From Glaciecola sp965660815 (GTDB lineage: Bacteria; Pseudomonadota; Gammaproteobacteria; Enterobacterales; Alteromonadaceae): DNA of 57,757 bases. Shown piece after piece: positions 24,814 through 34,303 of this stretch. Each line of letters begins with the position of its first letter. Position 1 is the stretch's first letter. Location: positions 1-57,757 of the forward strand of contig CBFIBG010000018.1 of the NCBI GenBank assembly GCA_965660815.1, in the 5' to 3' direction. The position numbers were made by a program, and so were the translations under genes. The notes beneath the pieces were generated by a model. The model did not search any database, was not told where the DNA came from, and was given only the letters and a program-made list of their open reading frames with translations.

Positions 24814-27141
24814 ATGCCAGAGATTTCTAAACACCCAGTTAACAACGTTCATAGAACGTCAGATTCAATGCAAAGCGCTTATCTTAGCCATAGTTTAGGC
24901 AATACTACTGTGCCTACTTCTCGCACACCGCCTATTATTCTTACTGTGATGGCGTTTACCAACGATTCGGTCATGCTACAAGAACAAAGTGGTCGAAAAA
25001 ACATACAAATCAATAAAGAACAAATACACGGGATTAACCTCAATCAAATTTCTAAGGGCGATAAATTAATACTATTGTCTAGTGATGCGACAAGCGCGGT
25101 TTTTGAGTTAACAAAAGGAGACAGCAATGCTTCTTCGCAGGGTAAATTAATTAATTCCGGATTAGCCGATGCGTTAAGAAAAGCCTGGCCCGACATACCT
25201 GCGGATGTGTTGCGAAGAGTATCACCAGAAGTGTTGAGTAAGGTACAATTCGAGGTCGGCTCTCAAGTTGGAGTGAACTTCGCAGACGCATTGGTCAAAA
25301 TAGCAAAAATAAATCAACAACCTATCTTAGACATTAAATTCAATGCCATCGTCAAAAAAGTATTGAGCAATTCATTTTTAGTGCAGGTTGAAGCGAGTAA
25401 CAAACCGGTAAACATCAAAAATCTTCAACTTTCTTTGCCATTAATTTTTGAGTTGAAACAAACCATCAGTAATGGAGCCAAACTTGATATTCAACTCGAT
25501 GCTTCTTCGGACAAGAAAACTGCTGTTAAACTGGTCAATAAAGGAGTAAGCCTATCAAACAATGGAATATCTGAATTAAATAAGGTGATAAACACTAACC
25601 CTCGTTTTAGGAATGATCTTGATTTGCTGGTTTCAAAACTGTTGTTTTCAAATGTAAATGTAAAACATCACGATGTGATCATTGATGGATCAAATGGCAA
25701 TATTGCACGTCTTCCTGCCGGGATCCAGAATGTCCTTAGCGAGCAGAGTGCTAATCAACCTTTTCGCAAACAAGATTCCCAATTGATCGTTCAACCAAAG
25801 TTGGCTTTGAATAAAAATACAGTAGACATTACTTGGCTAGCAAAACCTCTAATACTTAAAATCGATACAGATTCTTTGACCAAGCTAGGGGACGCCTTTG
25901 TTAATCTAGCAAAGCTTGACAATATCAATACTAAACAAGATGTATCCCTGAGTTTTGAACAAAACAATCGTACGAGTTTAAAACAAGAAAGAACACTCTC
26001 TACTGATACTTTATTAAGACGATTTTTGTCAGATCCATACAGCATTCAAGACTCCGCTACCATACGAAAACTCATCGCCCATGGAACAGGCGTAAATGAA
26101 TCGCCCGATGCTAGTATGAAAATAGATGTAAATACAGCTCAACACAAAAAAGCTTTATTGGACGCACTTTCACAAATAATTGTTCAGGAGAAACGCAGTG
26201 CTGTTTTGGGCAGTGATGGTTCAACTTCTTCTTTGAGTAAAGTATTAGAGCAAGTATTCACCATTAAGCAGCAAGCTCAACCTCAGCTAAAAATGATGTT
26301 GGAAAAAGCTCTCCCCATATTAAATACGCTAGACAACAGAGGCGAACTAGACGTAAACCAAGCTATCAACGAGCTAATTAATGCCAAGACTATAAAAGAC
26401 ATTATATCCGCCTCGGCGACCCAGCCTCTTGTGCAAAACCAGACCAACAGCCTTATGATCCAATTGCTTGGTCAGTCGTCGTCTTCAGGCATAATTAACG
26501 GCCTAGTAAAAGTGCTCACCGCAACATTATTGGCAAAGTTAAATTTGTCATCATCAGAACTGGGAAGCATGTTGTCATCGTTTTCAAATATCAGTGGGGG
26601 TGATAAAAAGTCAAACACAAATAAAAATGTAAATAATAGTACGAAAGCTATTCAAGAGTTAAATCGCTTGGATCCCCAAGGGAAATTGTTTGAGCAAATT
26701 AACGCCTTGCTCAGCAAGCACAGACTGCAGAAATTGACATCCATTGAGTCCACTATCCAAGGTAATGAAAGCTTGCAATACTCTTTACCCAATCCTTTAT
26801 CTGTCGAATCAAAGGATATTGAGATCGTCATTAAAAAAGAACAAGACCAACACGAAGAGCAAAAAAAGGAAGAAACGCAGACACAGTGGCATCTGAGTAT
26901 GAAATTACCAATAGGAAAACACGGCGATGCATTGGCTAAAATAAAAATAAATAATCAAAACATTGCGCTTAACTTTTATGCTTCAAACGCGGTATTAAAA
27001 AATAGAATAGAAAAATATCTTCCTTTACTAAATCAACGACTGGAAAAAGCAGGATTGAAAATACAAACACATTGTTTTGTTGGAGATATTCCAAGCTCGC
27101 TCATCAAAACTAACCTTCAAATGGTGCATACTTATGCCTGA
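24814..27141 (+). CDS. FliK-like hook-length-control protein
   Basis: 775 residues, mostly low-complexity S/N/Q/K-rich sequence with no cysteine-rich or membrane parts. The last 90 residues (WHLSMKLPIGKHGDALAKIKI to NQRLEKAGL) have the form of the FliK C-terminal domain, which binds FlhB to switch export specificity. The gene overlaps by 8 bp an FlhB-C-terminal-like gene, which supports that reading. No ribosome binding site is obvious at 24814. FliK-like/FlhB-domain pairs beside ccm are known in related bacteria, between chemotaxis and ccm genes. Whether it controls hook length or another process is not known. Confidence 0.75.
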   Translation: MPEISKHPVNNVHRTSDSMQSAYLSHSLGNTTVPTSRTPPIILTVMAFTNDSVMLQEQSGRKNIQINKEQIHGINLNQISKGDKLILLSSDATSAVFELTKGDSNASSQGKLINSGLADALRKAWPDIPADVLRRVSPEVLSKVQFEVGSQVGVNFADALVKIAKINQQPILDIKFNAIVKKVLSNSFLVQVEASNKPVNIKNLQLSLPLIFELKQTISNGAKLDIQLDASSDKKTAVKLVNKGVSLSNNGISELNKVINTNPRFRNDLDLLVSKLLFSNVNVKHHDVIIDGSNGNIARLPAGIQNVLSEQSANQPFRKQDSQLIVQPKLALNKNTVDITWLAKPLILKIDTDSLTKLGDAFVNLAKLDNINTKQDVSLSFEQNNRTSLKQERTLSTDTLLRRFLSDPYSIQDSATIRKLIAHGTGVNESPDASMKIDVNTAQHKKALLDALSQIIVQEKRSAVLGSDGSTSSLSKVLEQVFTIKQQAQPQLKMMLEKALPILNTLDNRGELDVNQAINELINAKTIKDIISASATQPLVQNQTNSLMIQLLGQSSSSGIINGLVKVLTATLLAKLNLSSSELGSMLSSFSNISGGDKKSNTNKNVNNSTKAIQELNRLDPQGKLFEQINALLSKHRLQKLTSIESTIQGNESLQYSLPNPLSVESKDIEIVIKKEQDQHEEQKKEETQTQWHLSMKLPIGKHGDALAKIKINNQNIALNFYASNAVLKNRIEKYLPLLNQRLEKAGLKIQTHCFVGDIPSSLIKTNLQMVHTYA

Positions 27142-27484
27142 GCAACACCCAAAGCACACTCCCAGTCAAAGAGCCGTTGCACTTAAATACTCTCAGTATC
27201 AGAGCAAATCTAACTTAGCCGGTAAAAAAGATGCGCCTAAGATCACCGCTAAGGGAACCCATGAGGTCGCTCAAAAAATCATTGATCTTGCGCAGGAGCA
27301 CGGAGTGCTTATCCATAAAGATGATGAACTAAGTGAAGTGCTTGCGCAGTTGGATCTTGGACAGGAGATACCTGAAGCCTTATATCATGTCATTGCAGAA
27401 TTAATTGCGTTTTCATATGTGTTGCAAGGAAAGTTCCCAGACCACTGGGACAATATGCACGAGTTAATAGATTTTAAAGAGTAA
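27134..27484 (+). CDS. FlhB C-terminal-domain-like protein (FhlB type)
   Basis: 116 residues from the ATG at 27134 inside the end of the fliK-like gene. It corresponds to the cytoplasmic end of FlhB only: A-V-A-L-K-Y, HEVAQKIIDLAQEHGVLIHKD, LAQLDLGQEIPEALYHVIAELIAFSYVL. There are no membrane segments and the autocleavage NPTH motif is absent. Stand-alone FlhB-tail proteins are thought able to stand in for the native C-terminal fragment in flagellar export switching. It is translationally coupled to its FliK-like partner. Confidence 0.85.
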   Translation: MPEQHPKHTPSQRAVALKYSQYQSKSNLAGKKDAPKITAKGTHEVAQKIIDLAQEHGVLIHKDDELSEVLAQLDLGQEIPEALYHVIAELIAFSYVLQGKFPDHWDNMHELIDFKE

Positions 27485-27618
27485 CTTTATTTCTGTTAGT
27501 TACCCGAATGTTCAGTACGCGCAAAAAATAGTTTTTGTGCACAGTGCGTTCAATTTTTGAATTAGGTCAAACTACTCTAATCGTGGGTTAAAAGCGCGAA
27601 TAAATACTAAGTAAACGA

Positions 27619-27664
27619 TTCCTAATTGCTGTAAAGACCATTAATCTTATTCAACAACTAGGAA
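27619..27664. repeat. Inverted repeat downstream of recA
   Basis: TTCCTAATTG (27619-27628) and CAACTAGGAA (27655-27664) form a 10-bp dyad with one mismatch and a 26-base spacer, 28 bp past the recA stop. It could be part of a recA transcript end; there is no T-run. Confidence 0.35.
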
Positions 27665-27692
27665 TGTCCAACCTTTAACTGAACAGGTGATA

Positions 27693-28724
27693 TTATTCAG
27701 TTAGCGCTTCAGCACCCTCTGCTGGCGCTTTTGACTTGCTCAATAGAAGCTCACCGCGAATTTTGGTTTCCAATTCGTCCGCCAACTCTACGTGTTCTTT
27801 AAAATATTTGACGACGTTTGCTTTGCCTTGCCCAATGCGATTGCCATTGTAGCTATACCAAGCACCTGCTTTTTCAACCAGCTTAAGCTTTACGCCTAAG
27901 TCAATGAGTTCGGCCTGCTTGCAAATGCCTTCACCGTACATAATTTGAAACTCAGCTTGTTTAAATGGAGGCGCTACCTTATTTTTAACGACTTTTACGC
28001 GTGTTTCGTTGCCAACGACTTCATCGCCCTCTTTAATCGCGCCTATTCTGCGAATGTCTAGCCTGACAGAAGAATAGAATTTAAGCGCGTTACCGCCTGT
28101 TGTAGTTTCTGGGTTTCCAAACATTACTCCAATTTTCATACGAATTTGGTTAATGAAGATACACAGCGTATTAGAACGCTTGATATTGGCAGTAAGTTTA
28201 CGCAGCGCTTGCGACATAAGTCTGGCTTGTAAGCCAACGTGTGAATCTCCCATATCGCCTTCAATTTCAGCTTTTGGCGTTAATGCCGCGACCGAGTCCA
28301 CAATTACTACATCGACTGCGCCTGATCGCACAAGCATATCGCATATTTCTAACGCTTGCTCGCCAGTATCCGGCTGAGATACAAGCAAATCGTCTATATT
28401 AACGCCCAGTTTTTCTGCGTATACGGGGTCTAATGCATGCTCTGCGTCAACGAATGCGCAGGTTTTACCGACTTTTTGGGCTTCTGCAATGACTTGAAGT
28501 GTTAACGTGGTTTTACCCGACGACTCTGGTCCGTATATTTCGACCACTCGACCACATGGTAATCCGCCTATTCCTAAGGCTATATCAATGGTGAGAGAAC
28601 CCGTAGAGACAGATTCAATATCCATGGCTTGATTGTCACCCAAGCGCATGATTGCACCTTTGCCGAATTGTTTTTCAATTTGCCCCAATGCTGCGTTTAA
28701 TGCTTGATTTTTTTTATCACTCAC
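27693..28724 (-). CDS. recA: Recombinase RecA
   Basis: Strand exchange and SOS co-protease. The start is taken as GTG at 28724, which has GAGGA 8 bases upstream and begins SDKKNQALNAALGQIEKQFG, colinear with E. coli RecA; two ATGs further upstream in frame look secondary. 343 residues. Walker A GPESSGKTT at 65-73, MAW-like loop, L1/L2 segments IRMKIGVMFGNPETTTGGNALKFY and an acidic C-terminus. No recX follows. The promoter carries an SOS operator. Confidence 0.98.
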   Translation of the reverse strand: MSDKKNQALNAALGQIEKQFGKGAIMRLGDNQAMDIESVSTGSLTIDIALGIGGLPCGRVVEIYGPESSGKTTLTLQVIAEAQKVGKTCAFVDAEHALDPVYAEKLGVNIDDLLVSQPDTGEQALEICDMLVRSGAVDVVIVDSVAALTPKAEIEGDMGDSHVGLQARLMSQALRKLTANIKRSNTLCIFINQIRMKIGVMFGNPETTTGGNALKFYSSVRLDIRRIGAIKEGDEVVGNETRVKVVKNKVAPPFKQAEFQIMYGEGICKQAELIDLGVKLKLVEKAGAWYSYNGNRIGQGKANVVKYFKEHVELADELETKIRGELLLSKSKAPAEGAEALTE

Positions 28725-28787
28725 AACTGAGTTCCTCATGGTTAAACAGATGCTGGCGCTTACCAACATCTAATCATTTATATCGCA

Positions 28788-28815
28788 AGTATACTGTATA
28801 CCGATACAGTTTCAA
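28788..28815 (-). promoter_or_regulatory. recA promoter with LexA box as its spacer
   Basis: On the minus strand -35 TTGAAA (28815-28810), a 16-base spacer and -10 TATACT (28793-28788). The whole spacer (28809-28794) is a consensus LexA box: CTGT-N8-ACAG. The layout is the same as in the E. coli recA promoter, so LexA repression and SOS induction are expected. Confidence 0.93.
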
Positions 28816-28939
28816 TACCTTATTTGATAAATCTTATATATCACTGAAATGTTTGGATTTTTAATCCAATATACAACCACACGCCAAAATACTAGTGAAT
28901 TCATATGACCGCCGATATACTGTAACTGCTAAGTGAATG

Positions 28940-29452
28940 TTATTCAGCTAGGCTTGAGATCAGTTTTTGCAATGTTTGCAAAGATAGAACAATTGCCTGT
29001 TCTCTCACTTCATGACGGTTTCCAGTAAATCGACGACTAAATGTCATAGGTTCATCAGTGTGACTAGACGCAATAGCAAACCAAACCAAGCCAACGGGCT
29101 TTTCAGAAGTGCCGCCAGCCGGCCCTGCAACTCCGGATATAGCCACACAATAGGTAGAACCAGATATAGCTGCGCCGTTTGATGCCATAGATGCCACAAC
29201 CTGTTCTGATACCGCACCATGCTCGTCTATAATAGACATAGGCACGTTAACCAGTGTGTTTTTTGCATCATTAGAGTAGGTTACCCAAGACTGTTTGAAC
29301 CACTGTGAAGAGCCTGCAACTTCAGTAATGGCGTATGCTAAACCGCCTCCCGTACAAGATTCAACAGTTGCCACCGTACTGTTATTTGTAAGCAACATTG
29401 CGCCTAGCTGCTCACAAAGTTTGGATTTATTTAATTCTGAATAATTTATCAA
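28940..29452 (-). CDS. pncC: Nicotinamide-nucleotide amidohydrolase PncC (CinA C-terminal family)
   Basis: Converts NMN to nicotinate mononucleotide in NAD recycling. 170 residues. VATVESCTGGGLAYAITEVAGSS with the catalytic serine, GAVSEQVV, and AISGVAGPAGGTSEKPVGLVW are the CinA_C signatures. Only the C-terminal domain is present, as in E. coli YgaD, and it is upstream of recA as there. Confidence 0.93.
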   Translation of the reverse strand: MINYSELNKSKLCEQLGAMLLTNNSTVATVESCTGGGLAYAITEVAGSSQWFKQSWVTYSNDAKNTLVNVPMSIIDEHGAVSEQVVASMASNGAAISGSTYCVAISGVAGPAGGTSEKPVGLVWFAIASSHTDEPMTFSRRFTGNRHEVREQAIVLSLQTLQKLISSLAE

Positions 29453-29749
29453 AATGACTTCTTATGTTGTTTACTCTTCCCGTCTTATTATACGTTAAAA
29501 AGGTTAGGCTCAATACCCACATTGATACTCTGAACAATCCGTTTTCGATTCATTCTAATTAATTTATGTGACTTAGATTGCTCAGACCCTTTACCATGTA
29601 TAAATACAAAGAATCGACGTTTATCAGGGTCAACACTAGGCAAATTTAATGCTAAACTCTTACTGGAATATTTAGGCGGTGAAATCGTACGTTTTAACGA
29701 CGATTATGTCATTCAATCAATCATTTTTAGTCAAATAATAATAAGAAAA

Positions 29750-32386
29750 ATGCCAAACAAACCTCAACACACTCCTATGATGGCTCAGTATTTAAAAATA
29801 AAAGCTGAGCATCCAGATACCTTACTGTTTTATAGAATGGGAGATTTTTACGAGCTATTTTTTGACGATGCAAAAAAAGCCGCTCATTTATTGAATATTT
29901 CTCTTACGGCAAGGGGAAAATCTGAGGGCGAGCCGATACCTATGGCAGGAGTGCCGTATCATGCAGCTGAAAATTATCTAGCAAAATTGGTCAAACTAGG
30001 CGAAGCAGTGGCAATCTGTGAACAGATTGGAGATCCGGCTACATCCAAGGGTCCTGTCGAACGCAAAGTTGTGCGCGTAATAACACCGGGTACCATTACT
30101 GACGAAGCCCTTCTAGAGGACAAAAAAGAGTCTATTTTAGCGGCCGTTGTCGATAATTTTAGCATTAGAAAAAATTCCAGCAATGCCGCGAAATTCGGTA
30201 TCGCATATGTTGAGCTGGCATCAGGGCGGTTCAACGTACTAGACTGTCAATCTGAGCAAGCACTGCTAGCAAGTTTAGTTCGAATTAAACCCTCGGAAAT
30301 TTTATACCCAGAAGGAGCGACGTTTACCCATCTCCTTCCTCAGGGCATAAGCAAACTCAAACGGCCCGTGTGGGAGTTTGACAGAGATACTGCGCTTGCC
30401 AAACTAACCGAACAGTTCGCCACGCAATCCCTCGATGGATTTGGCATTAATCCCAATATTTTGGCCTTACAAAGCGCGGGTTGCGTTCTGCAATATTTAC
30501 AAAGCACACAAACCAATCAACTCGTGCATATTAGACGCTTAAAACAAGAAGATAATTTAGATTACCTTCGAATGGATAGTGCCACACAAATCAACTTAGA
30601 GTTAACCAGAAACTTATCTGGAGGGCAGACAAACACCTTATTGTCAGTCATTGATCGAACCAGCACCAACATGGGCGCAAGACTGCTTCAAAGGTATTTA
30701 CATCGTCCCACGCTAGATAAAAGCGAGATTGAAAACCGACAGCTTATAGTGGCGTTGTTACAACAATCGGAGATTAATGAGTTACAAACTTTATTAAAAC
30801 AAATTGGAGACTTAGAGCGAATATTAGCTCGAGTCGCACTACGAAGTGCCCGACCTAGGGATTTTGCTCGCTTGAGCATCGCATTGAATTCACTGCCAGA
30901 ATTACAACGATTGTTGGACGATTTATTACAACAAACAGACGATGAAAAAGTAACAAGTATCTTACAACGCTATAAAGAAAAAATCGGAGAGTTCCCGCAA
31001 CTCAGTGAGCTATTGAACGACGCAATCGTCGATAATCCTCCGGTGGTAATAAGAGACGGCGGCGTTATCCAAGCGCAATACAATGAAGAACTGGACTATC
31101 TTAGAGATCTAGCCGAAGGTGCCACAGACTATTTAACTCAATTGGAGCTACGAGAGCGAGAACGCACTGGCATTCAAACGTTAAAGGTTAACTACAATAA
31201 AGTGCATGGATTTTACATAGAGGTCAGTCGAGTAAACTCTGAACAAGTTCCGCCAGAATATATCAGACGGCAGACCCTCAAGAATAATGAAAGATACATC
31301 ATTCCTGAATTAAAAGAACATGAAGACAAGGTCCTTACCAGTCAAAGTAAAGCGCTTGCCTTAGAAAAACGCTTATATGAAGAGTTGTTCGATCTTATTT
31401 TGCCGCATATTGACGCGCTTCAAACATCCTCTAATTGCATCGCAAAATTAGACGTACTTGGGAACTTTGCAGAAAGAAGCCTATCATTAAATTTGAATTG
31501 TCCCGAATTGGTAGACGACGTCGAATTAACTTACGATGATGGAAGGCACCTAGTTGTCGAACAGGTAATGAGTGGGCCTTTTATAGCCAATCCTTTGCAT
31601 TTAAATTCAAACAATACCATGTTAATTGTAACCGGACCCAACATGGGCGGTAAATCAACCTATATGCGGCAAACGGCGCTTATCGTTATTCTTGCGCATA
31701 TAGGCTGTTTTGTTCCTGCGCTAAATGCAAAAATTGGAAAAATAGATCAAATATTTACTCGCATTGGGGCATCTGACGACTTGGCATCCAACCGCTCCAC
31801 CTTTATGGTTGAAATGACCGAAACAGCCAACATAATGCATAATGCGACAAAGCATAGCCTTGTGTTAATGGATGAAATTGGGCGCGGAACCAGCACCTTC
31901 GACGGCATGTCTTTAGCATGGGCCTGTGCTCAAAATTTAGCGCAAGAATTGCAGTCTCTCACTCTTTTTGCGACTCATTATTTTGAATTAACTGAAATTG
32001 CAGAGCAATTTGAGACAGTGTCAAATGTCCATGTCACTGCAGTGGAGCACGACGACGATATTAGGTTTATGCACAAGGTTGAACAAGGCAGTGCCAGTGG
32101 CAGTTTTGGGCTACAGGTAGCTAAACTCGCTGGGTTGCCAAAGCCAGTATTATCACTTGCTAAAAAGAAACTGCTGCAGTTGGAGCAAGACGCTGAAACA
32201 CAACCCAATAATGAAACACATTCAGTGCAAGCTCCAAAACACTCTGTAGATTACGAACACGTGCAAATGAGCATCGATTTAGCTGAACCCAGTTGGCTGG
32301 TGACCGAGTTAGAAAAAGCAGATTTGGATTCAATGTCACCAAGAGATGCACAATCGTTCTTATACGAACTCAAATCAAAATTATAG
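29750..32386 (+). CDS. mutS: DNA mismatch repair protein MutS
   Basis: Recognises mismatches and small loops. 878 residues (E. coli 853). The mismatch-probing Phe33-x-Glu35 lies in RMGDFYELF. Connector and lever regions are complete. The ATPase has Walker A GPNMGGKST (about 629-637), Walker B LVLMDEIGRGTSTFDG, and ATHYFELTE. The C-terminal tail ends with the small dimerisation helices. It starts divergently from pncC with a weak ribosome site. Confidence 0.97.
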   Translation: MPNKPQHTPMMAQYLKIKAEHPDTLLFYRMGDFYELFFDDAKKAAHLLNISLTARGKSEGEPIPMAGVPYHAAENYLAKLVKLGEAVAICEQIGDPATSKGPVERKVVRVITPGTITDEALLEDKKESILAAVVDNFSIRKNSSNAAKFGIAYVELASGRFNVLDCQSEQALLASLVRIKPSEILYPEGATFTHLLPQGISKLKRPVWEFDRDTALAKLTEQFATQSLDGFGINPNILALQSAGCVLQYLQSTQTNQLVHIRRLKQEDNLDYLRMDSATQINLELTRNLSGGQTNTLLSVIDRTSTNMGARLLQRYLHRPTLDKSEIENRQLIVALLQQSEINELQTLLKQIGDLERILARVALRSARPRDFARLSIALNSLPELQRLLDDLLQQTDDEKVTSILQRYKEKIGEFPQLSELLNDAIVDNPPVVIRDGGVIQAQYNEELDYLRDLAEGATDYLTQLELRERERTGIQTLKVNYNKVHGFYIEVSRVNSEQVPPEYIRRQTLKNNERYIIPELKEHEDKVLTSQSKALALEKRLYEELFDLILPHIDALQTSSNCIAKLDVLGNFAERSLSLNLNCPELVDDVELTYDDGRHLVVEQVMSGPFIANPLHLNSNNTMLIVTGPNMGGKSTYMRQTALIVILAHIGCFVPALNAKIGKIDQIFTRIGASDDLASNRSTFMVEMTETANIMHNATKHSLVLMDEIGRGTSTFDGMSLAWACAQNLAQELQSLTLFATHYFELTEIAEQFETVSNVHVTAVEHDDDIRFMHKVEQGSASGSFGLQVAKLAGLPKPVLSLAKKKLLQLEQDAETQPNNETHSVQAPKHSVDYEHVQMSIDLAEPSWLVTELEKADLDSMSPRDAQSFLYELKSKL

Positions 32387-32646
32387 ACTTTGTATTGGGC
32401 AATCACTGAATTTTCATTTTAATAACCGAGTAAAAGTGAGTATACTACTCACCCAACTAAACACCCTGTTCCCAGAGTGTAAAACCTTACTGTAAAATAA
32501 CACAAGGCCGCTCGTTTTAGCCGTTATAAAATCAAAATAGCATCAACTTTAAACGTCAGTTTGTTTTGCTTTTTTTTAGTTTAACATTTTATATCAAGTT
32601 GCTATCAATACTCGACGCGTGCCAGATTTTTATCACTAGGATTTGA

Positions 32647-34281
32647 ATGACAAATTATATTTTCGTGACAGGTGGAGTGGTTTCCTCTCTTGGTAAAGGC
32701 ATCGCAGCGGCTTCACTGGCAGCCATACTTGAAGCTCGTGGGCTTAACGTGACTATGCTTAAGCTCGACCCCTACATAAACGTTGATCCTGGCACAATGA
32801 GTCCAATTCAACATGGTGAGGTGTTTGTCACCGATGACGGCGCAGAGACCGATTTAGACTTAGGCCATTATGAGCGCTTTATCAGAACCAGAATGACTCG
32901 CCATAACAACTTCACCACCGGCCGAGTATACGAAGAGGTAATAAAACGCGAACGTCGAGGCGATTATTTAGGCGCAACCATTCAAGTTATTCCGCACATA
33001 ACCAATGAGATAAAGCGTCGAGTCATTGCTGGCGCTGAAGGCCATGATGTCGCGATAGTCGAGGTTGGCGGCACGGTAGGCGATATTGAGTCCCAGCCAT
33101 TCATTGAGGCCATAAGACAGTTAGGCGTAGAGGTTGGCCGAGACAGAGCAATGTTTATGCACTTGACGCTGGTTCCCTTTTTGGCTGCTTCGGGCGAAAC
33201 CAAAACAAAACCCACTCAACACTCAGTAAAAGAGCTTAGGTCAGTTGGCATACAACCTGATATTTTAGTGTGTCGGTCAGAAGTGCCATTACCTCATAAT
33301 GAGCGAATTAAAATAGCGCTTTTCACCAACGTAAACGAAAAAGCCGTTGTCTCTTTAAGAGATGCTGACAGCATATACAGGATCCCTGCGGCACTTAAAG
33401 CTCAAGGTATGGATGAGCTCGTAGTAAAACGATTCGGTTTTGATTGCCCTGAAGCCGATCTAAGCGAATGGGAGCAAGTGCTATATGCCGAATCAAACCC
33501 AATTGGTGAAGTGAGTATTGGTATGATAGGCAAGTATGTTGAGTTGCCTGACGCCTATAAATCGGTGAACGAAGCCTTAAAACATGCAGGGTTAAAAAAT
33601 CGACTTACCGTTAACATTAAATATATAGACTCGCAAGACATAGAGGCTAAAGGTGCTCAGCAGTTATTAGGTGAACTCGACGCAATACTTGTTCCTGGTG
33701 GGTTTGGTGAGCGTGGCATTGAAGGTAAAATAGCGGCTGCAAACTTCGCAAGAGTCAACAATATTCCTTACCTAGGCATCTGTCTGGGGATGCAAGTGGC
33801 TTACATTGAATTTGCTCGCAACGTAGCCGGAATGGCAGACGCCAACAGCACCGAATTTAATCCAGATACGCCCTATCCAGTCGTCGGCCTTATTACAGAA
33901 TGGTTAGATGCAGACGGCAGCAAAGAAGTCCGAGATGTTGACACCGACTTAGGTGGTACCATGCGAGTGGGTAGTCAACTTTGCCATCTTATCGAAGGTT
34001 CAAAGGTGGCTCAAGTATATGGAAGCACTGAAATTTACGAGCGTCATAGGCACAGATATGAAGTCAATAACAACCTTCGAGATCAAATCGAAAAAGCCGG
34101 TCTAAAAGTCAGTGGAGTATCTACAGACAAGCGATTGGTCGAAGTTATTGAGTTGGAAAACCATCCATTTTTTGTGGCTGGGCAATTCCACCCAGAATTT
34201 AATTCAACTCCGCGCGATGGACATCCACTATTTGAAGCGTTTGTAGCATCAGCGGGCGTTTATAATAAACAAAATCATTAA
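32647..34281 (+). CDS. pyrG: CTP synthase PyrG
   Basis: Makes CTP from UTP, ATP and glutamine. 544 residues. The synthase domain starts YIFVTGGVVSSLGKGI with the P-loop, then PYINVDPGTMSP and VGGTVGDIESQPF. The glutaminase domain has the nucleophile Cys379 in GICLGMQ and the His/Glu pair in GQFHPEF. 22 bp separate it from eno, so the two are co-transcribed, as in many gammaproteobacteria. Confidence 0.98.
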   Translation: MTNYIFVTGGVVSSLGKGIAAASLAAILEARGLNVTMLKLDPYINVDPGTMSPIQHGEVFVTDDGAETDLDLGHYERFIRTRMTRHNNFTTGRVYEEVIKRERRGDYLGATIQVIPHITNEIKRRVIAGAEGHDVAIVEVGGTVGDIESQPFIEAIRQLGVEVGRDRAMFMHLTLVPFLAASGETKTKPTQHSVKELRSVGIQPDILVCRSEVPLPHNERIKIALFTNVNEKAVVSLRDADSIYRIPAALKAQGMDELVVKRFGFDCPEADLSEWEQVLYAESNPIGEVSIGMIGKYVELPDAYKSVNEALKHAGLKNRLTVNIKYIDSQDIEAKGAQQLLGELDAILVPGGFGERGIEGKIAAANFARVNNIPYLGICLGMQVAYIEFARNVAGMADANSTEFNPDTPYPVVGLITEWLDADGSKEVRDVDTDLGGTMRVGSQLCHLIEGSKVAQVYGSTEIYERHRHRYEVNNNLRDQIEKAGLKVSGVSTDKRLVEVIELENHPFFVAGQFHPEFNSTPRDGHPLFEAFVASAGVYNKQNH

Positions 34282-34303
34282 TTAGTAATAAAAAGGAAAG
34301 TCA

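Noticed and set aside
27519..27540. GCGCAAAAA/TTTTTGTGC hairpin after the FlhB-tail gene as a terminator
   Set aside because: Mostly A-T pairs with a G-T pair and no following T-tract; too weak to call.
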